From: Verrucomicrobiota bacterium
GTDB lineage: Bacteria; Verrucomicrobiota; Verrucomicrobiia; Verrucomicrobiales; DEV007
Assembly (NCBI GenBank): GCA_027618625.1
Contig: JAQCER010000337.1
Coordinates: forward strand, 1 to 5,104
Length of the DNA stretch: 5,104 nucleotides
Reading direction: 5' to 3'
Part shown: piece after piece, positions 1-4,962 of the stretch
Numbering within the stretch: the first letter of the stretch is position 1
How the letters are laid out: each line of letters begins with the position of its first letter
The notes under the pieces: model-generated
Told to the model about the DNA's origin: nothing
Seen by the model: only the letters and a program-made list of their open reading frames with translations
Database searches by the model: none
Made by a program: the position numbers and the translations under genes

Positions 1-54
1 GGATCGAAGGTGTGAGTAGTGGGCGCAATCATGGTACCCTAACATCACATTGCA

Positions 55-351
55 GTGGCTATTGTTCAGCAATATATCTTTCCATACTCACTGTCAGATA
101 CTTACAGAAAAACAAGCGGAAACCCTCCGGGCTTCGTTCAGGAGCACAATTCGAGATGGCTCCTGCTATACGAAAACTTTATAGATGAGGCGAATCCAGG
201 ACGCGCTCCGGCGCTCGATGCTGGAGTGCCCGGTTTTACAAAAGTGTTTGAGGAAAAAGATGGGCGCGGAAAACGCGTGCAAGTGCACCAGCTGTTACCC
301 ACTCCCCAGTCCTTGCCAGACGCCCCGATCCAGGCTGCTGCGGGTCGCTAG
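55..351 (+). CDS. Doubtful 98-codon hypothetical ORF
   Basis: This frame starts with GTG, directly after an in-frame TAA at 40-42, and ends with TAG. I do not recognise the product. The translation is mostly hydrophilic, with no signal peptide, membrane segment or catalytic motif. It shows a plausible-looking middle (roughly residues 25-75) and a Pro/Ala-rich tail. No Shine-Dalgarno sequence precedes the GTG, but that is also true of the real genes here and decides little. Third-position base choice is only about half G or C, flatter than in the well-supported genes of the window. A second frame from 185 to 424 is also open and looks like noise. This is most likely non-coding DNA or a decayed gene; I keep it only because nothing else explains the stretch. 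Confidence 0.18.
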   Translation: MAIVQQYIFPYSLSDTYRKTSGNPPGFVQEHNSRWLLLYENFIDEANPGRAPALDAGVPGFTKVFEEKDGRGKRVQVHQLLPTPQSLPDAPIQAAAGR

Positions 352-412
352 GTTGGAGCCAACGCATCCAACGGGTGCGACCTGGAGGCGAGGGGCGCCG
401 CCTTGGCGCGCC
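343..412. repeat. GC-rich segment of nested inverted repeats
   Basis: Several short inverted repeats overlap here. GGTCGC (343-348) pairs with GCGACC (377-382). GTTGGA (352-357) pairs with TCCAAC (367-372). CGCATCC (363-369) pairs with GGGTGCG (373-379) around a three-base loop, with one G-T wobble. GCGCC (395-399) pairs with GGCGC (405-409). Some pairings exclude others. The segment could be part of a structured RNA or the end of a small repeat element, but GC richness alone makes short stems common, and no known family is recognised. Confidence 0.3.
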
Positions 413-441
413 ATCTGCACATGATACTGACCAAATCAATA

Positions 442-464
442 CTGCCCAGCTACTCCTCAGGCAG
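442..464 (-). terminator. Weak possible terminator after tRNA-Gly
   Basis: Read on the minus strand, CTGCCT pairs with GGGCAG (6 pairs, one of them a wobble) around an 11-base loop, 20 bases past the tRNA CCA end. The following sequence, TATTGATTT, is only moderately T-rich. It is the best stem in the right place for ending the tRNA transcript, but it is short and the loop is large. Confidence 0.22.
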
Positions 465-483
465 AACACCAGAGAACGGAAAG

Positions 484-557
484 TGGAGCGGGTAGCGAGA
501 ATCGAACTCGCATAGCTAGCTTGGAAGGCTAGTGCTTTACCACTAAGCTATACCCGC
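484..557 (-). tRNA. tRNA-Gly, anticodon TCC
   Basis: The minus strand folds into a complete 74-base tRNA cloverleaf. The 7-bp acceptor stem is GCGGGTA/TACCCGC. The D arm is GCTT/AAGC with a GTGGTA-type loop. The 5-bp anticodon stem CTAGC/GCTAG encloses the loop CTTCCAA. A 4-base variable region follows, then a T arm of GCGAG/CTCGC with loop TTCGATT. The anticodon TCC reads GGA and, by wobble, GGG glycine codons. The discriminator base is T, as is usual for bacterial tRNA-Gly, and the CCA tail is encoded in the DNA. The gene stands alone, with its own promoter 24 bases upstream and no neighbouring tRNA in the window. Confidence 0.97.
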
Positions 558-580
558 GATATACGCCGTAACCTGGCAGT

Positions 581-608
581 ATCGTAACGGAGAACGGCAG
601 GGCGTCAA
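581..608 (-). promoter_or_regulatory. Sigma-70-type promoter of tRNA-Gly
   Basis: On the minus strand a -35 box TTGACG (608-603) is followed after 16 bases by a -10 box TACGAT (586-581). These match the consensus at 5 of 6 and 4 of 6 positions. The -10 box ends 23 bases before the first base of the mature tRNA, leaving a short 5' leader of roughly 15-17 bases for RNase P to remove. Position and quality both fit a stable-RNA promoter. Confidence 0.65.
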
Positions 609-626
609 GTGGCAGATTTTCTCTGA

Positions 627-655
627 TTGACCGAGTCGAAAATCAAACGGATTAT
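627..655 (+). promoter_or_regulatory. Possible promoter of the 705-1010 membrane-protein gene
   Basis: TTGACC (627-632, 5 of 6 to the -35 consensus) is separated by 17 bases from GATTAT (650-655, 4 of 6 to the -10 consensus). Transcription would begin near 662, giving a leader of about 40 bases that contains the 8-bp tandem repeat. It is back-to-back with the tRNA promoter, the two -35 boxes lying only 18 bases apart. Confidence 0.4.
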
Positions 656-671
656 GGCACTGGTATCGCTT

Positions 672-695
672 CTGAGTCACTGAATCACTGAATTA
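672..695. repeat. Three tandem copies of an 8-bp unit
   Basis: The units are CTGAGTCA (672-679), CTGAATCA (680-687) and CTGAATTA (688-695). Each differs from its neighbour at one position. The array ends 9 bases before the ATG at 705, so it occupies the place where a ribosome-binding site would be expected. No AGGAG-like sequence is present there. Confidence 0.65.
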
Positions 696-704
696 GTAAA
701 TCGA

Positions 705-1010
705 ATGTCCATACACCTCCCCAGACGCGTAAAAATCGGGCATCGGCATATGCCGCTGCCGCAGTCGCGTGTGCTCAGAATCTCGCTTGGAGTCGTGCTG
801 TTGATCTGCGGCGTTTTCGGATTTTTTCCAGTCGTCGGCTACTGGATGATTCCTCTGGGGCTGCTCGTCCTGTCTGTCGATATTCCCGCCGTCCGTCGCG
901 GGCGGAGGAAATTGGAGGTGAAATGGGGCCGCTGGCGGCAGCGTCGCGGGGAAGCGAATGCTGTGAGCGCGACGGTGGCGTTCAATGGCGTGTCGAGCGG
1001 TTTGCCTTGA
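705..1010 (+). CDS. Small membrane protein of unknown function, 101 aa
   Basis: The protein has a short basic N-terminus, then a hydrophobic stretch at about residues 24-59, then a strongly basic tail (RRGRRK and KWGRWRQRR, about 64-81) and a non-descript C-terminus. The hydrophobic part contains a central FGFFPVVGYWMIPLG motif that probably makes a turn between two short membrane segments, leaving the basic tail in the cytoplasm by the positive-inside rule. I recognise this layout (Gly-Phe-x-Pro-x-x-Gly-x-Trp-Met-x-Pro-Leu-Gly, then a DIP-x-x-RR stretch) from small uncharacterised inner-membrane proteins in several bacterial phyla. Their function is not known. The ATG at 705 is chosen for its spacing from the promoter-like sequence; a second in-frame ATG at 750 would remove 15 residues and still leave both hydrophobic parts. 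The last 20 or so residues look poorly conserved. Confidence 0.72.
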   Translation: MSIHLPRRVKIGHRHMPLPQSRVLRISLGVVLLICGVFGFFPVVGYWMIPLGLLVLSVDIPAVRRGRRKLEVKWGRWRQRRGEANAVSATVAFNGVSSGLP

Positions 1011-1048
1011 GTTGGCGGGGCGGGAGTTTGCGCTAATCGATGACCTTG

Positions 1049-1067
1049 CACGACGGCTCATGTCGTG
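1049..1067. terminator. Hairpin between convergent genes
   Basis: CACGAC (1049-1054) and GTCGTG (1062-1067) form a perfect 6-bp stem around a 7-base loop. It lies in the 66-bp gap between the end of the small membrane-protein gene and the end of gpsA. It could act on either strand, but no T-run follows in either direction, so intrinsic termination is uncertain. Confidence 0.3.
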
Positions 1068-1076
1068 ACTCACTCG

Positions 1077-2096
1077 CTACCCACCATCTTCCTCGGGCCT
1101 TGGGTCGCGGGAGAGGAGTTCGGAGATGGCGTCGGCAGGCTGGAGTCCGCCGTAAAGGATGGCGTAGACCATGTCTATGAGTGGTGTGCGCACGCCGACT
1201 TTGCGGGCGCTGGCGTGGATGCTTTCGGTGTTCGGCACGCCTTCGGCAACCATGTGCATGGAGTTCTGGATCGTCTCCAGCGACAGGCCTTTGCCCAACA
1301 TTTTACCCACACGGAAGTTGCGACTGTGTTCGCTGAAGCAGGTGGCGATGAGGTCGCCGACGCCACTGAGGCCCTGGAAAGTTTCGCGCCTGCCGCCGAA
1401 GGCTGAGCCAAGTCGGATCATTTCGGCAAGGCCGCGGGTGATCAGCGCTGCTCTGGCATTGTCGCCCAGGCCGAGGCCGGTGGTGATGCCTGATGCCAGG
1501 GCAAAGACATTCTTTACGGCGGCTCCCCATTCGATCCCGATCACATCGGTGCTGGTGTAAGTGCGGAACCATGGCAGCGTGAAGAAGCTCTGGAGTAACA
1601 GTGCCGTATGCTCCTGGACGGCGCCAATAACTGCGGCCGCTGGCAGATGCTCTGCAATTTCCTCAGCGTGATTCGGCCCGGACAGAACAGCGACCGGATG
1701 GCCTGGAATGACTTCGTTGAGGATTTCGGACACACGCTTCCCCGTCGCGTTCTCAATTCCCTTGATGCACGACAGCAGAACCGCGTCCTTCTTCAGCGGT
1801 TGCGTGCCGACCTGGCCAGCCACCGAGCGCACGACTTTGGAGGGAACGGCGAAGATCAACAGCCCGCAATCTTTCAAATCCCGAAGATCACTGGTGGGTG
1901 TGATGTTTTCCGGCAGGACCGTGCCTGGCAGGTAGTCTCCGTTCACCCGCGACATCGCGAGTTCCTTCACGGCCTCTGCGTTGCGGCCCCAGAGGGAGAC
2001 GGGCACTTTCTTCTCGGCTGCCAGCAATGCCAGCGCGGTGCCCCAGCTGCCCGATCCGATGACGCCGACTTTTTCGTTCAATGCACTCACTTTCAC
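1077..2096 (-). CDS. gpsA: NAD(P)-dependent glycerol-3-phosphate dehydrogenase
   Basis: GpsA reduces dihydroxyacetone phosphate to sn-glycerol-3-phosphate in the cytosol, supplying the backbone for phospholipids. At 339 aa it has the usual length. The N-terminal Rossmann fold carries GSGSWG at residues 14-19. Further family signatures are IKGIE at 111-115, GPNHAEE at 140-146 (normally GPSFA-x-E), and the catalytic lysine K195 in the segment AAVKNVFALASGI. Others are NARAALITRGLAEM at 213-226, GVGDL at 245-249 and SRNFRVG at 258-264. Every motif expected for activity is present; Asn-His in GPNHAEE is a mild departure. The start is GTG, overlapping the plsY stop by four bases (GTGA), with no clear Shine-Dalgarno sequence, so translation is probably coupled to plsY. 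PlsY uses the product as its acyl acceptor. Confidence 0.97.
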   Translation of the reverse strand: MKVSALNEKVGVIGSGSWGTALALLAAEKKVPVSLWGRNAEAVKELAMSRVNGDYLPGTVLPENITPTSDLRDLKDCGLLIFAVPSKVVRSVAGQVGTQPLKKDAVLLSCIKGIENATGKRVSEILNEVIPGHPVAVLSGPNHAEEIAEHLPAAAVIGAVQEHTALLLQSFFTLPWFRTYTSTDVIGIEWGAAVKNVFALASGITTGLGLGDNARAALITRGLAEMIRLGSAFGGRRETFQGLSGVGDLIATCFSEHSRNFRVGKMLGKGLSLETIQNSMHMVAEGVPNTESIHASARKVGVRTPLIDMVYAILYGGLQPADAISELLSRDPRPEEDGG

Positions 2097-2704
2097 TTGG
2101 TCTTTGATTTGCGGTGGAATCGGTTCTCTGTCCCTGCGATCAAGCGTTGAACATTCGAACGGTGGCGGACGATGGCCAACACGGCGATCGCGATCGAGAA
2201 AATGAGCAACGGCGTGTCGGCAACATTTCGTAGCGCGGTCACAATCGGGATCGCGAAGGCTGCCCCGATCGATGCGACTGCGACATAGCGCGTGCAGAAA
2301 AACAGCAGCAGCCAGACGCCAAGCCCGACCAGCATGGCGACGGGCAGCAGTGCCAGCAGGACGCCGGCCGAGGTGGCAATCCCTTTGCCACCTTTGAATT
2401 CGAGCCAGAAAGTGAAATTGTGCCCCAGAATGGCACCAATTCCAGCCAGCAGCGGAGCCATGCCGGCGTCCGGAAAAACGTGGGCAGCCACCAGCACCGG
2501 CAGCAGGCCCTTGAGGAAATCCAGCACAAATACTGTGATTCCCGTGGGCTTCCCAAGCACACGGAAGGCATTGGTAGCGCCAATATTGCCGCTGCCATGC
2601 TGCCGAATGTCCATGCCACGCATGCGCCCGGCCAGGTAGCCGAACGGCGTCGCGCCAAAAACGTAACTGGCCGCAAGGGCCACCAATTCTGGGGTGCCTG
2701 TCAT
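2093..2704 (-). CDS. plsY: Acyl-phosphate:glycerol-3-phosphate acyltransferase
   Basis: PlsY is an inner-membrane enzyme that transfers an acyl group from acyl-phosphate (made by PlsX) to position 1 of glycerol-3-phosphate, giving lysophosphatidic acid. The 203-aa product has the family's usual size and several hydrophobic segments. The three cytoplasmic motifs are visible: GSGNIGATN at 37-45, with LDFLKG at 61-66; GHN-x6-FKGGKGIAT at 94-111; and HRSNVQRLIAGTE at 181-193. The reading frame stays open far upstream to 3586, but the PlsY family begins right at the ATG at 2704. The upstream frame is an Arg/His-rich antisense shadow of the divergent gene. No strong Shine-Dalgarno sequence is present (AAAAGA lies directly before the ATG). 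The leader contains competing hairpins (2739-2782). gpsA follows with a four-base overlap, so the two make one operon. Confidence 0.96.
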   Translation of the reverse strand: MTGTPELVALAASYVFGATPFGYLAGRMRGMDIRQHGSGNIGATNAFRVLGKPTGITVFVLDFLKGLLPVLVAAHVFPDAGMAPLLAGIGAILGHNFTFWLEFKGGKGIATSAGVLLALLPVAMLVGLGVWLLLFFCTRYVAVASIGAAFAIPIVTALRNVADTPLLIFSIAIAVLAIVRHRSNVQRLIAGTENRFHRKSKTK

Positions 2705-2725
2705 TCTTTTGTTCGCATTGCGGGC

Positions 2726-2782
2726 GGCGGAACCAGTCAAAACGGCGGTTTTCCGCCGAAGCGGAAGCATTTCACTTCCGCT
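2726..2782 (-). promoter_or_regulatory. Attenuator-like competing hairpins in the plsY leader
   Basis: Read on the minus strand towards plsY, the leader offers four stems. A is AGCGGAAG (2782-2775) with CTTCCGCT (2767-2760), 8 bp perfect. B is TTCCGC (2766-2761) with GCGGAA (2756-2751), closed by a TTCG tetraloop between C and G. C is CGGCGG (2758-2753) with CCGCCG (2748-2743), loop AAAA, followed directly by TTTT (2742-2739), a short intrinsic-terminator shape. D is GGCGGAA (2757-2751) with TTCCGCC (2732-2726). B shares bases with A and with C, and D shares bases with B and C, so they cannot all form. This arrangement could switch between termination and read-through 35 bases before the plsY ATG. 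The T-run is short and no ligand-binding domain or leader peptide is recognised. Confidence 0.35.
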
Positions 2783-2786
2783 CGCC

Positions 2787-2814
2787 GATAGCAAGAGATA
2801 GCAACCATTTGCAA
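2787..2814. repeat. Helically phased GCAA repeats in the divergent promoter region
   Basis: GATAGCAA occurs at 2787-2794 and again at 2797-2804, and a third GCAA sits at 2811-2814, so GCAA recurs at exact 10-bp steps (2791, 2801, 2811). One-turn spacing puts the copies on the same face of the DNA, as in some operators. It lies between plsY and the divergent 2897 gene, in a region where I could not find a convincing promoter on either strand. Confidence 0.3.
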
Positions 2815-2896
2815 TTCGGACTAATTTCCTCTGCACTGCCGCGTTGTATCCACTGAAAACGATCACAGAATTCGACGAACCGAACAAACGAACCAA

Positions 2897-3523
2897 ATGA
2901 AACTGTTGCTTAAAGAAAACCTCCTTCGGGGATTCGCCTCCTCCGTGCTGTTGGCGGGCATCGTGGCAGTAGTCCCGGTCCAGGCCGACGAAAAGAAGCC
3001 ATCTATCGCCGACTACTACGAATCCGGCCGGCAGGCGTTTTTCCGCGATGACTTCGACGCGGCGAAACCTTATCTGGTCAAAGTGCTGAAAGCGAAGCCG
3101 GACCACGTCCCATCGAGATCCATGTTGAACGTGATCCTTGAGGCAGAAAAGAAGGCCGGGGCGAAAACCACCATGGTGGCTTGGGCGAAGCGCACGATCA
3201 TCCCATCGATCGATATCAAAGACGCCCCGGTCGATGAAGTCATAGCATTCCTGCAAGTGAAAAGTCGCTCGATCACGAAGGGCGAATGGGAACCGAATTT
3301 CGTCGTGCTCAAGCCGGAAGGCGAAGAGTTGCCGACGGTAACGATGGCACTGCGGGAAGTGCCGGTTGAGTATGTTATCCAGACAATGGCGGAGATGAGT
3401 GGCCTGGTGGTTCGTTACGAGGAGCATGCGATCAAGGTGGCACCACCGAGTCTGTTGCCCCCTGAGCAGTCTGAGCTCAAGGGCACGCCGGCGGTGGCGA
3501 TGGAATGGCGGGAAAATTCGTAA
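2897..3523 (+). CDS. Exported protein with TPR-like and STN-like regions
   Basis: This 208-aa protein begins with a clear Sec signal peptide: K2 and K6, a hydrophobic core at about 12-27, and a VQA cleavage site after A30. The mature part opens with a helical TPR-like repeat at about 38-80 (YYESGRQAFFRDDFDAAKPY, then a KAKPDH turn). A segment at about 102-182 resembles the short beta-alpha modules at the N-terminus of secretins and TonB-type receptors. It has an IDIKDAPVDEVIAFLQ half and a matching MALREVPVEYVIQTMAEMSGL half, ending in VRYEEHAIKVAP. The C-terminus is a short Pro/Glu-rich tail and there is no secretin pore domain. It likely works in the periplasm, perhaps with a secretion or pilus machine, but no such genes are nearby. 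The leader is A/C-rich, with three CGAAC copies (2876, 2881, 2889) and no Shine-Dalgarno sequence. The next gene starts 9 bases downstream. Confidence 0.85.
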   Translation: MKLLLKENLLRGFASSVLLAGIVAVVPVQADEKKPSIADYYESGRQAFFRDDFDAAKPYLVKVLKAKPDHVPSRSMLNVILEAEKKAGAKTTMVAWAKRTIIPSIDIKDAPVDEVIAFLQVKSRSITKGEWEPNFVVLKPEGEELPTVTMALREVPVEYVIQTMAEMSGLVVRYEEHAIKVAPPSLLPPEQSELKGTPAVAMEWRENS

Positions 3524-3532
3524 GGCGGGATA

Positions 3533-4192
3533 TTGAACGAGACGCGTTTGGTGGTCATCACTGGTGGAGCGGGCGACCTTGCACAAGAGGTCGCCCGCCT
3601 CTTTGTCGATGCTGGGTATGAGGTGCGCGCGCCGGGACGGGATGAGCTGGACGTGACCGATGGTGAAGGGGTGCGAGCGTATTTTAAGTCCCTCCCACGC
3701 TGCGATGTCCTGGTGAACAATGCAGGCGTCCTGGCCGATGCGCCCATCGCCCGGATGGATGAGGAATCCTGGGACAACGTGATGGACGTCTGCCTGCGCG
3801 GAGCGTTCCTATGCACCCGCTCAGTCGTTCCGCACATGCGGGCTGCTGGTGCCGGGCACATTATCAACATTGGTTCCTACTCGGCGCTTTCCGGGCCCGC
3901 GGGTCAGGCGAACTACGCCGCTGCCAAGGCAGGAATGATTGGCCTCACCAAGTCGCTCGCTCGAGAACTTGGAAACTCTCACATTCGCGCCAACTGCGTC
4001 TTGCCGGGATTCCTCAAGACAAAATTTGTCAAGAACGTGGCAGCTTCCGCCATGGAGCGGATCAAGGGCGACCACGTCCTTCAGCGCTTCAATTCCGTGA
4101 CAGACGCAGCCCGTTTTATCGTCTTTCTGGACACCATGAGTCACGTCTCCGGTCAGGTATTCCAGCTGGACAGCCGAGTCGATTGTCGTTGA
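3533..4192 (+). CDS. SDR-family oxidoreductase with shortened coenzyme half
   Basis: A 219-aa short-chain dehydrogenase/reductase, expected to use NAD(P)H on an unknown substrate; 3-oxoacyl-ACP reductase-like chemistry is possible. The glycine motif is TGGAGDLA at 10-17, the TGxxGxxG pattern with the last Gly replaced by Ala, instead of the classical TGxxxGxG. Strand 2 (YEVRAPGR, 29-36) runs straight into ELDVTD (38-43), so one helix is missing and the protein is about 25 residues shorter than FabG. NNAG is at 62-65. The catalytic S115, Y128 and K132 (YAAAK) are in place, but the fourth usual catalytic residue, Asn, appears as C87 in DVCLRGAF. The C-terminus has LDSR instead of the common VDGG. 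The start is TTG at 3533, 9 bases after the upstream stop, behind an AAGGCGGGA ribosome-binding-like stretch. It is probably co-transcribed with the 2897 gene. Confidence 0.93.
   Translation: MNETRLVVITGGAGDLAQEVARLFVDAGYEVRAPGRDELDVTDGEGVRAYFKSLPRCDVLVNNAGVLADAPIARMDEESWDNVMDVCLRGAFLCTRSVVPHMRAAGAGHIINIGSYSALSGPAGQANYAAAKAGMIGLTKSLARELGNSHIRANCVLPGFLKTKFVKNVAASAMERIKGDHVLQRFNSVTDAARFIVFLDTMSHVSGQVFQLDSRVDCR
3569..3598 (+). repeat. Perfect 11-bp inverted repeat inside the SDR gene
   Basis: GCGGGCGACCT (3569-3579) and AGGTCGCCCGC (3588-3598) form a perfect, mostly G-C stem around an 8-base loop; two more pairs are possible past a one-base bulge. It begins 37 bases into the coding sequence and spans codons 13-22, the end of the coenzyme-binding glycine loop and the helix after it. 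It is followed by CTCTTTGTC, too weak a T-run for a typical terminator. In mRNA it would sit just downstream of the TTG start and might slow translation or transcription. Confidence 0.6.
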
Positions 4193-4226
4193 TCGCACGG
4201 CGATGACCCGGTCTCAAGTCAGCAAA

Positions 4227-4244
4227 GGGGGGGCGGCGGCGGGG
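4227..4244 (+). other. G-tract between convergent genes, possible G-quadruplex
   Basis: A run of seven G is followed by CGG, CGG and CGGGG, giving four G-runs separated by single C bases. It lies in the 59-bp gap between the ends of the SDR gene and the response-regulator gene, and the 6-bp direct repeat CAAGTC flanks it at 4215-4220 and 4245-4250. A two-tier quadruplex could form in the plus-strand RNA. No hairpin terminator is visible in this gap, so the tract may serve as the transcript boundary. Confidence 0.4.
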
Positions 4245-4251
4245 CAAGTCT

Positions 4252-4962
4252 TCAATGCTCCCGCACCGAATACCCCGTCCCGCGATGCGTTCGGATCGGA
4301 TCATCCGCATCCGGGCAGGCCTGGCGCAATTTGGCACGCAGCGTCTTGATGTGGGCATCGACGGTGCGCTCCATCGCCGTGTCCGGTTCTTCCCATGCCT
4401 GTTCCATGAGTTGCATCCGAGTCCACACCCGGCCAGGGCTCTTTGCCAGTGCCAAGAGGAGCCGATACTCATAGCGGGTCAATTCCAGCTTCTTGCCATG
4501 ATAGTGAATCTCCATGCGCTCTTCATCGATGCGAAGAACCGCTCTGCTTCGCTGCTTCAGGGCATCCGCTTCTGGTGCAACAGTCGCTGATTCTGGAACG
4601 ACGGTTCGGCGAAGCACCGCCTTGACTCTGGCCGTCAGTTCGCGAGGGCTGAACGGCTTCACCACATAGTCGTCGCCTCCCATTTCAAGACCGACCACGC
4701 GATCGATCTCGGTTTCCCGCGCAGTCAGGAAAATGATCGGCATCGTCGAACTCTTACGGATCTCACGGCACACCTCAAATCCGTCCATGTCCGGCAGCCC
4801 GACATCGAGAATCGCCAGGTCAAAATGCCCCAGACGCCACGCCTCAAGCCCTGCCTGCGCCGTGGTACACCACAGGAACTCGAACTGCTCGGTTTCGAGA
4901 GCGTAAGTGATATTCTCTGCGATCGAAGGCTCGTCTTCGACGACCAGTATCCTCTGTCTCAT
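4252..4962 (-). CDS. creB: OmpR/PhoB-family response regulator, CreB-like
   Basis: A 236-aa DNA-binding response regulator. The receiver domain (about 4-117) has the acidic pocket E9/D10, the phospho-acceptor D53 in LAILDVGLPD, T80 in FLTAR, and K102 in KPFSPREL. A linker of about 22 residues leads to a winged-helix domain (about 142-233) with LTRYEYRLL, the SPGRVWTRMQLM segment, the recognition helix RTVDAHIKTLRAKLR, and the wing THRGTGYSVR. DVGLPD, the VGLEMGGDDYVVKPFSPRE run, KSPGRVW and TVDAHIKTLRAKLR closely resemble E. coli CreB, the partner of kinase CreC. The symbol is given on that resemblance; it could be another OmpR-type regulator. No kinase lies downstream; one could lie upstream beyond the window. 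There is no Shine-Dalgarno sequence before the ATG. ACTATA (TATAGT on the coding strand) lies 5 bases upstream, which would make the mRNA nearly leaderless if used as a -10 box. Confidence 0.95.
   Translation of the reverse strand: MRQRILVVEDEPSIAENITYALETEQFEFLWCTTAQAGLEAWRLGHFDLAILDVGLPDMDGFEVCREIRKSSTMPIIFLTARETEIDRVVGLEMGGDDYVVKPFSPRELTARVKAVLRRTVVPESATVAPEADALKQRSRAVLRIDEERMEIHYHGKKLELTRYEYRLLLALAKSPGRVWTRMQLMEQAWEEPDTAMERTVDAHIKTLRAKLRQACPDADDPIRTHRGTGYSVREH

Larger units (their letters stand above)
1..483. other. Stretch without a supported gene, downstream of tRNA-Gly
   Basis: No recognisable protein, RNA gene or insertion-sequence end is visible here. The first 200 bases are relatively AT-rich and the last 140 GC-rich and self-complementary. 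The stretch lies on the 3' side of a tRNA gene, a usual place for integrating elements. However, I see no integrase, and the 3' end of the tRNA (484-511) is not repeated elsewhere in the window, so an attachment site is not supported. Confidence 0.5.

Noticed and set aside
484..511. Phage or island attachment site at the 3' end of tRNA-Gly
   Set aside because: No second copy of the tRNA 3' end and no integrase are visible in the window, although the location would be suitable.
1065..1406. 113-codon plus-strand frame opposite the 3' end of gpsA
   Set aside because: It is a shadow of gpsA codon usage; its Gly/Ala/Val/His-rich translation has no motifs.
1608..2150. 180-codon plus-strand frame opposite gpsA
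   Set aside because: It is fully antisense to the well-supported gpsA and the plsY end, its translation resembles no family, and it has no promoter or ribosome-binding site.
2809..2837. Promoter for the 2897 gene from TTGCAA with a 17-base spacer
   Set aside because: The -10 position reads TGCACT, only 3 of 6 matches, and the palindromic TTGCAA gives an equally poor match on the other strand.
2705..3586. Long minus-strand extension that would make PlsY a 497-residue protein
   Set aside because: The extra part is Arg/His-rich with no recognisable domain and lies antisense to the exported-protein gene and the start of the SDR gene. PlsY homology starts at the ATG at 2704 and the family size is about 200 residues.
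4921..4929. 9-base repeat GATCGAAGG shared with positions 2-10
   Set aside because: A 9-base match between a gene and a distant region is expected by chance in 5 kb, and it has no flanking similarity.
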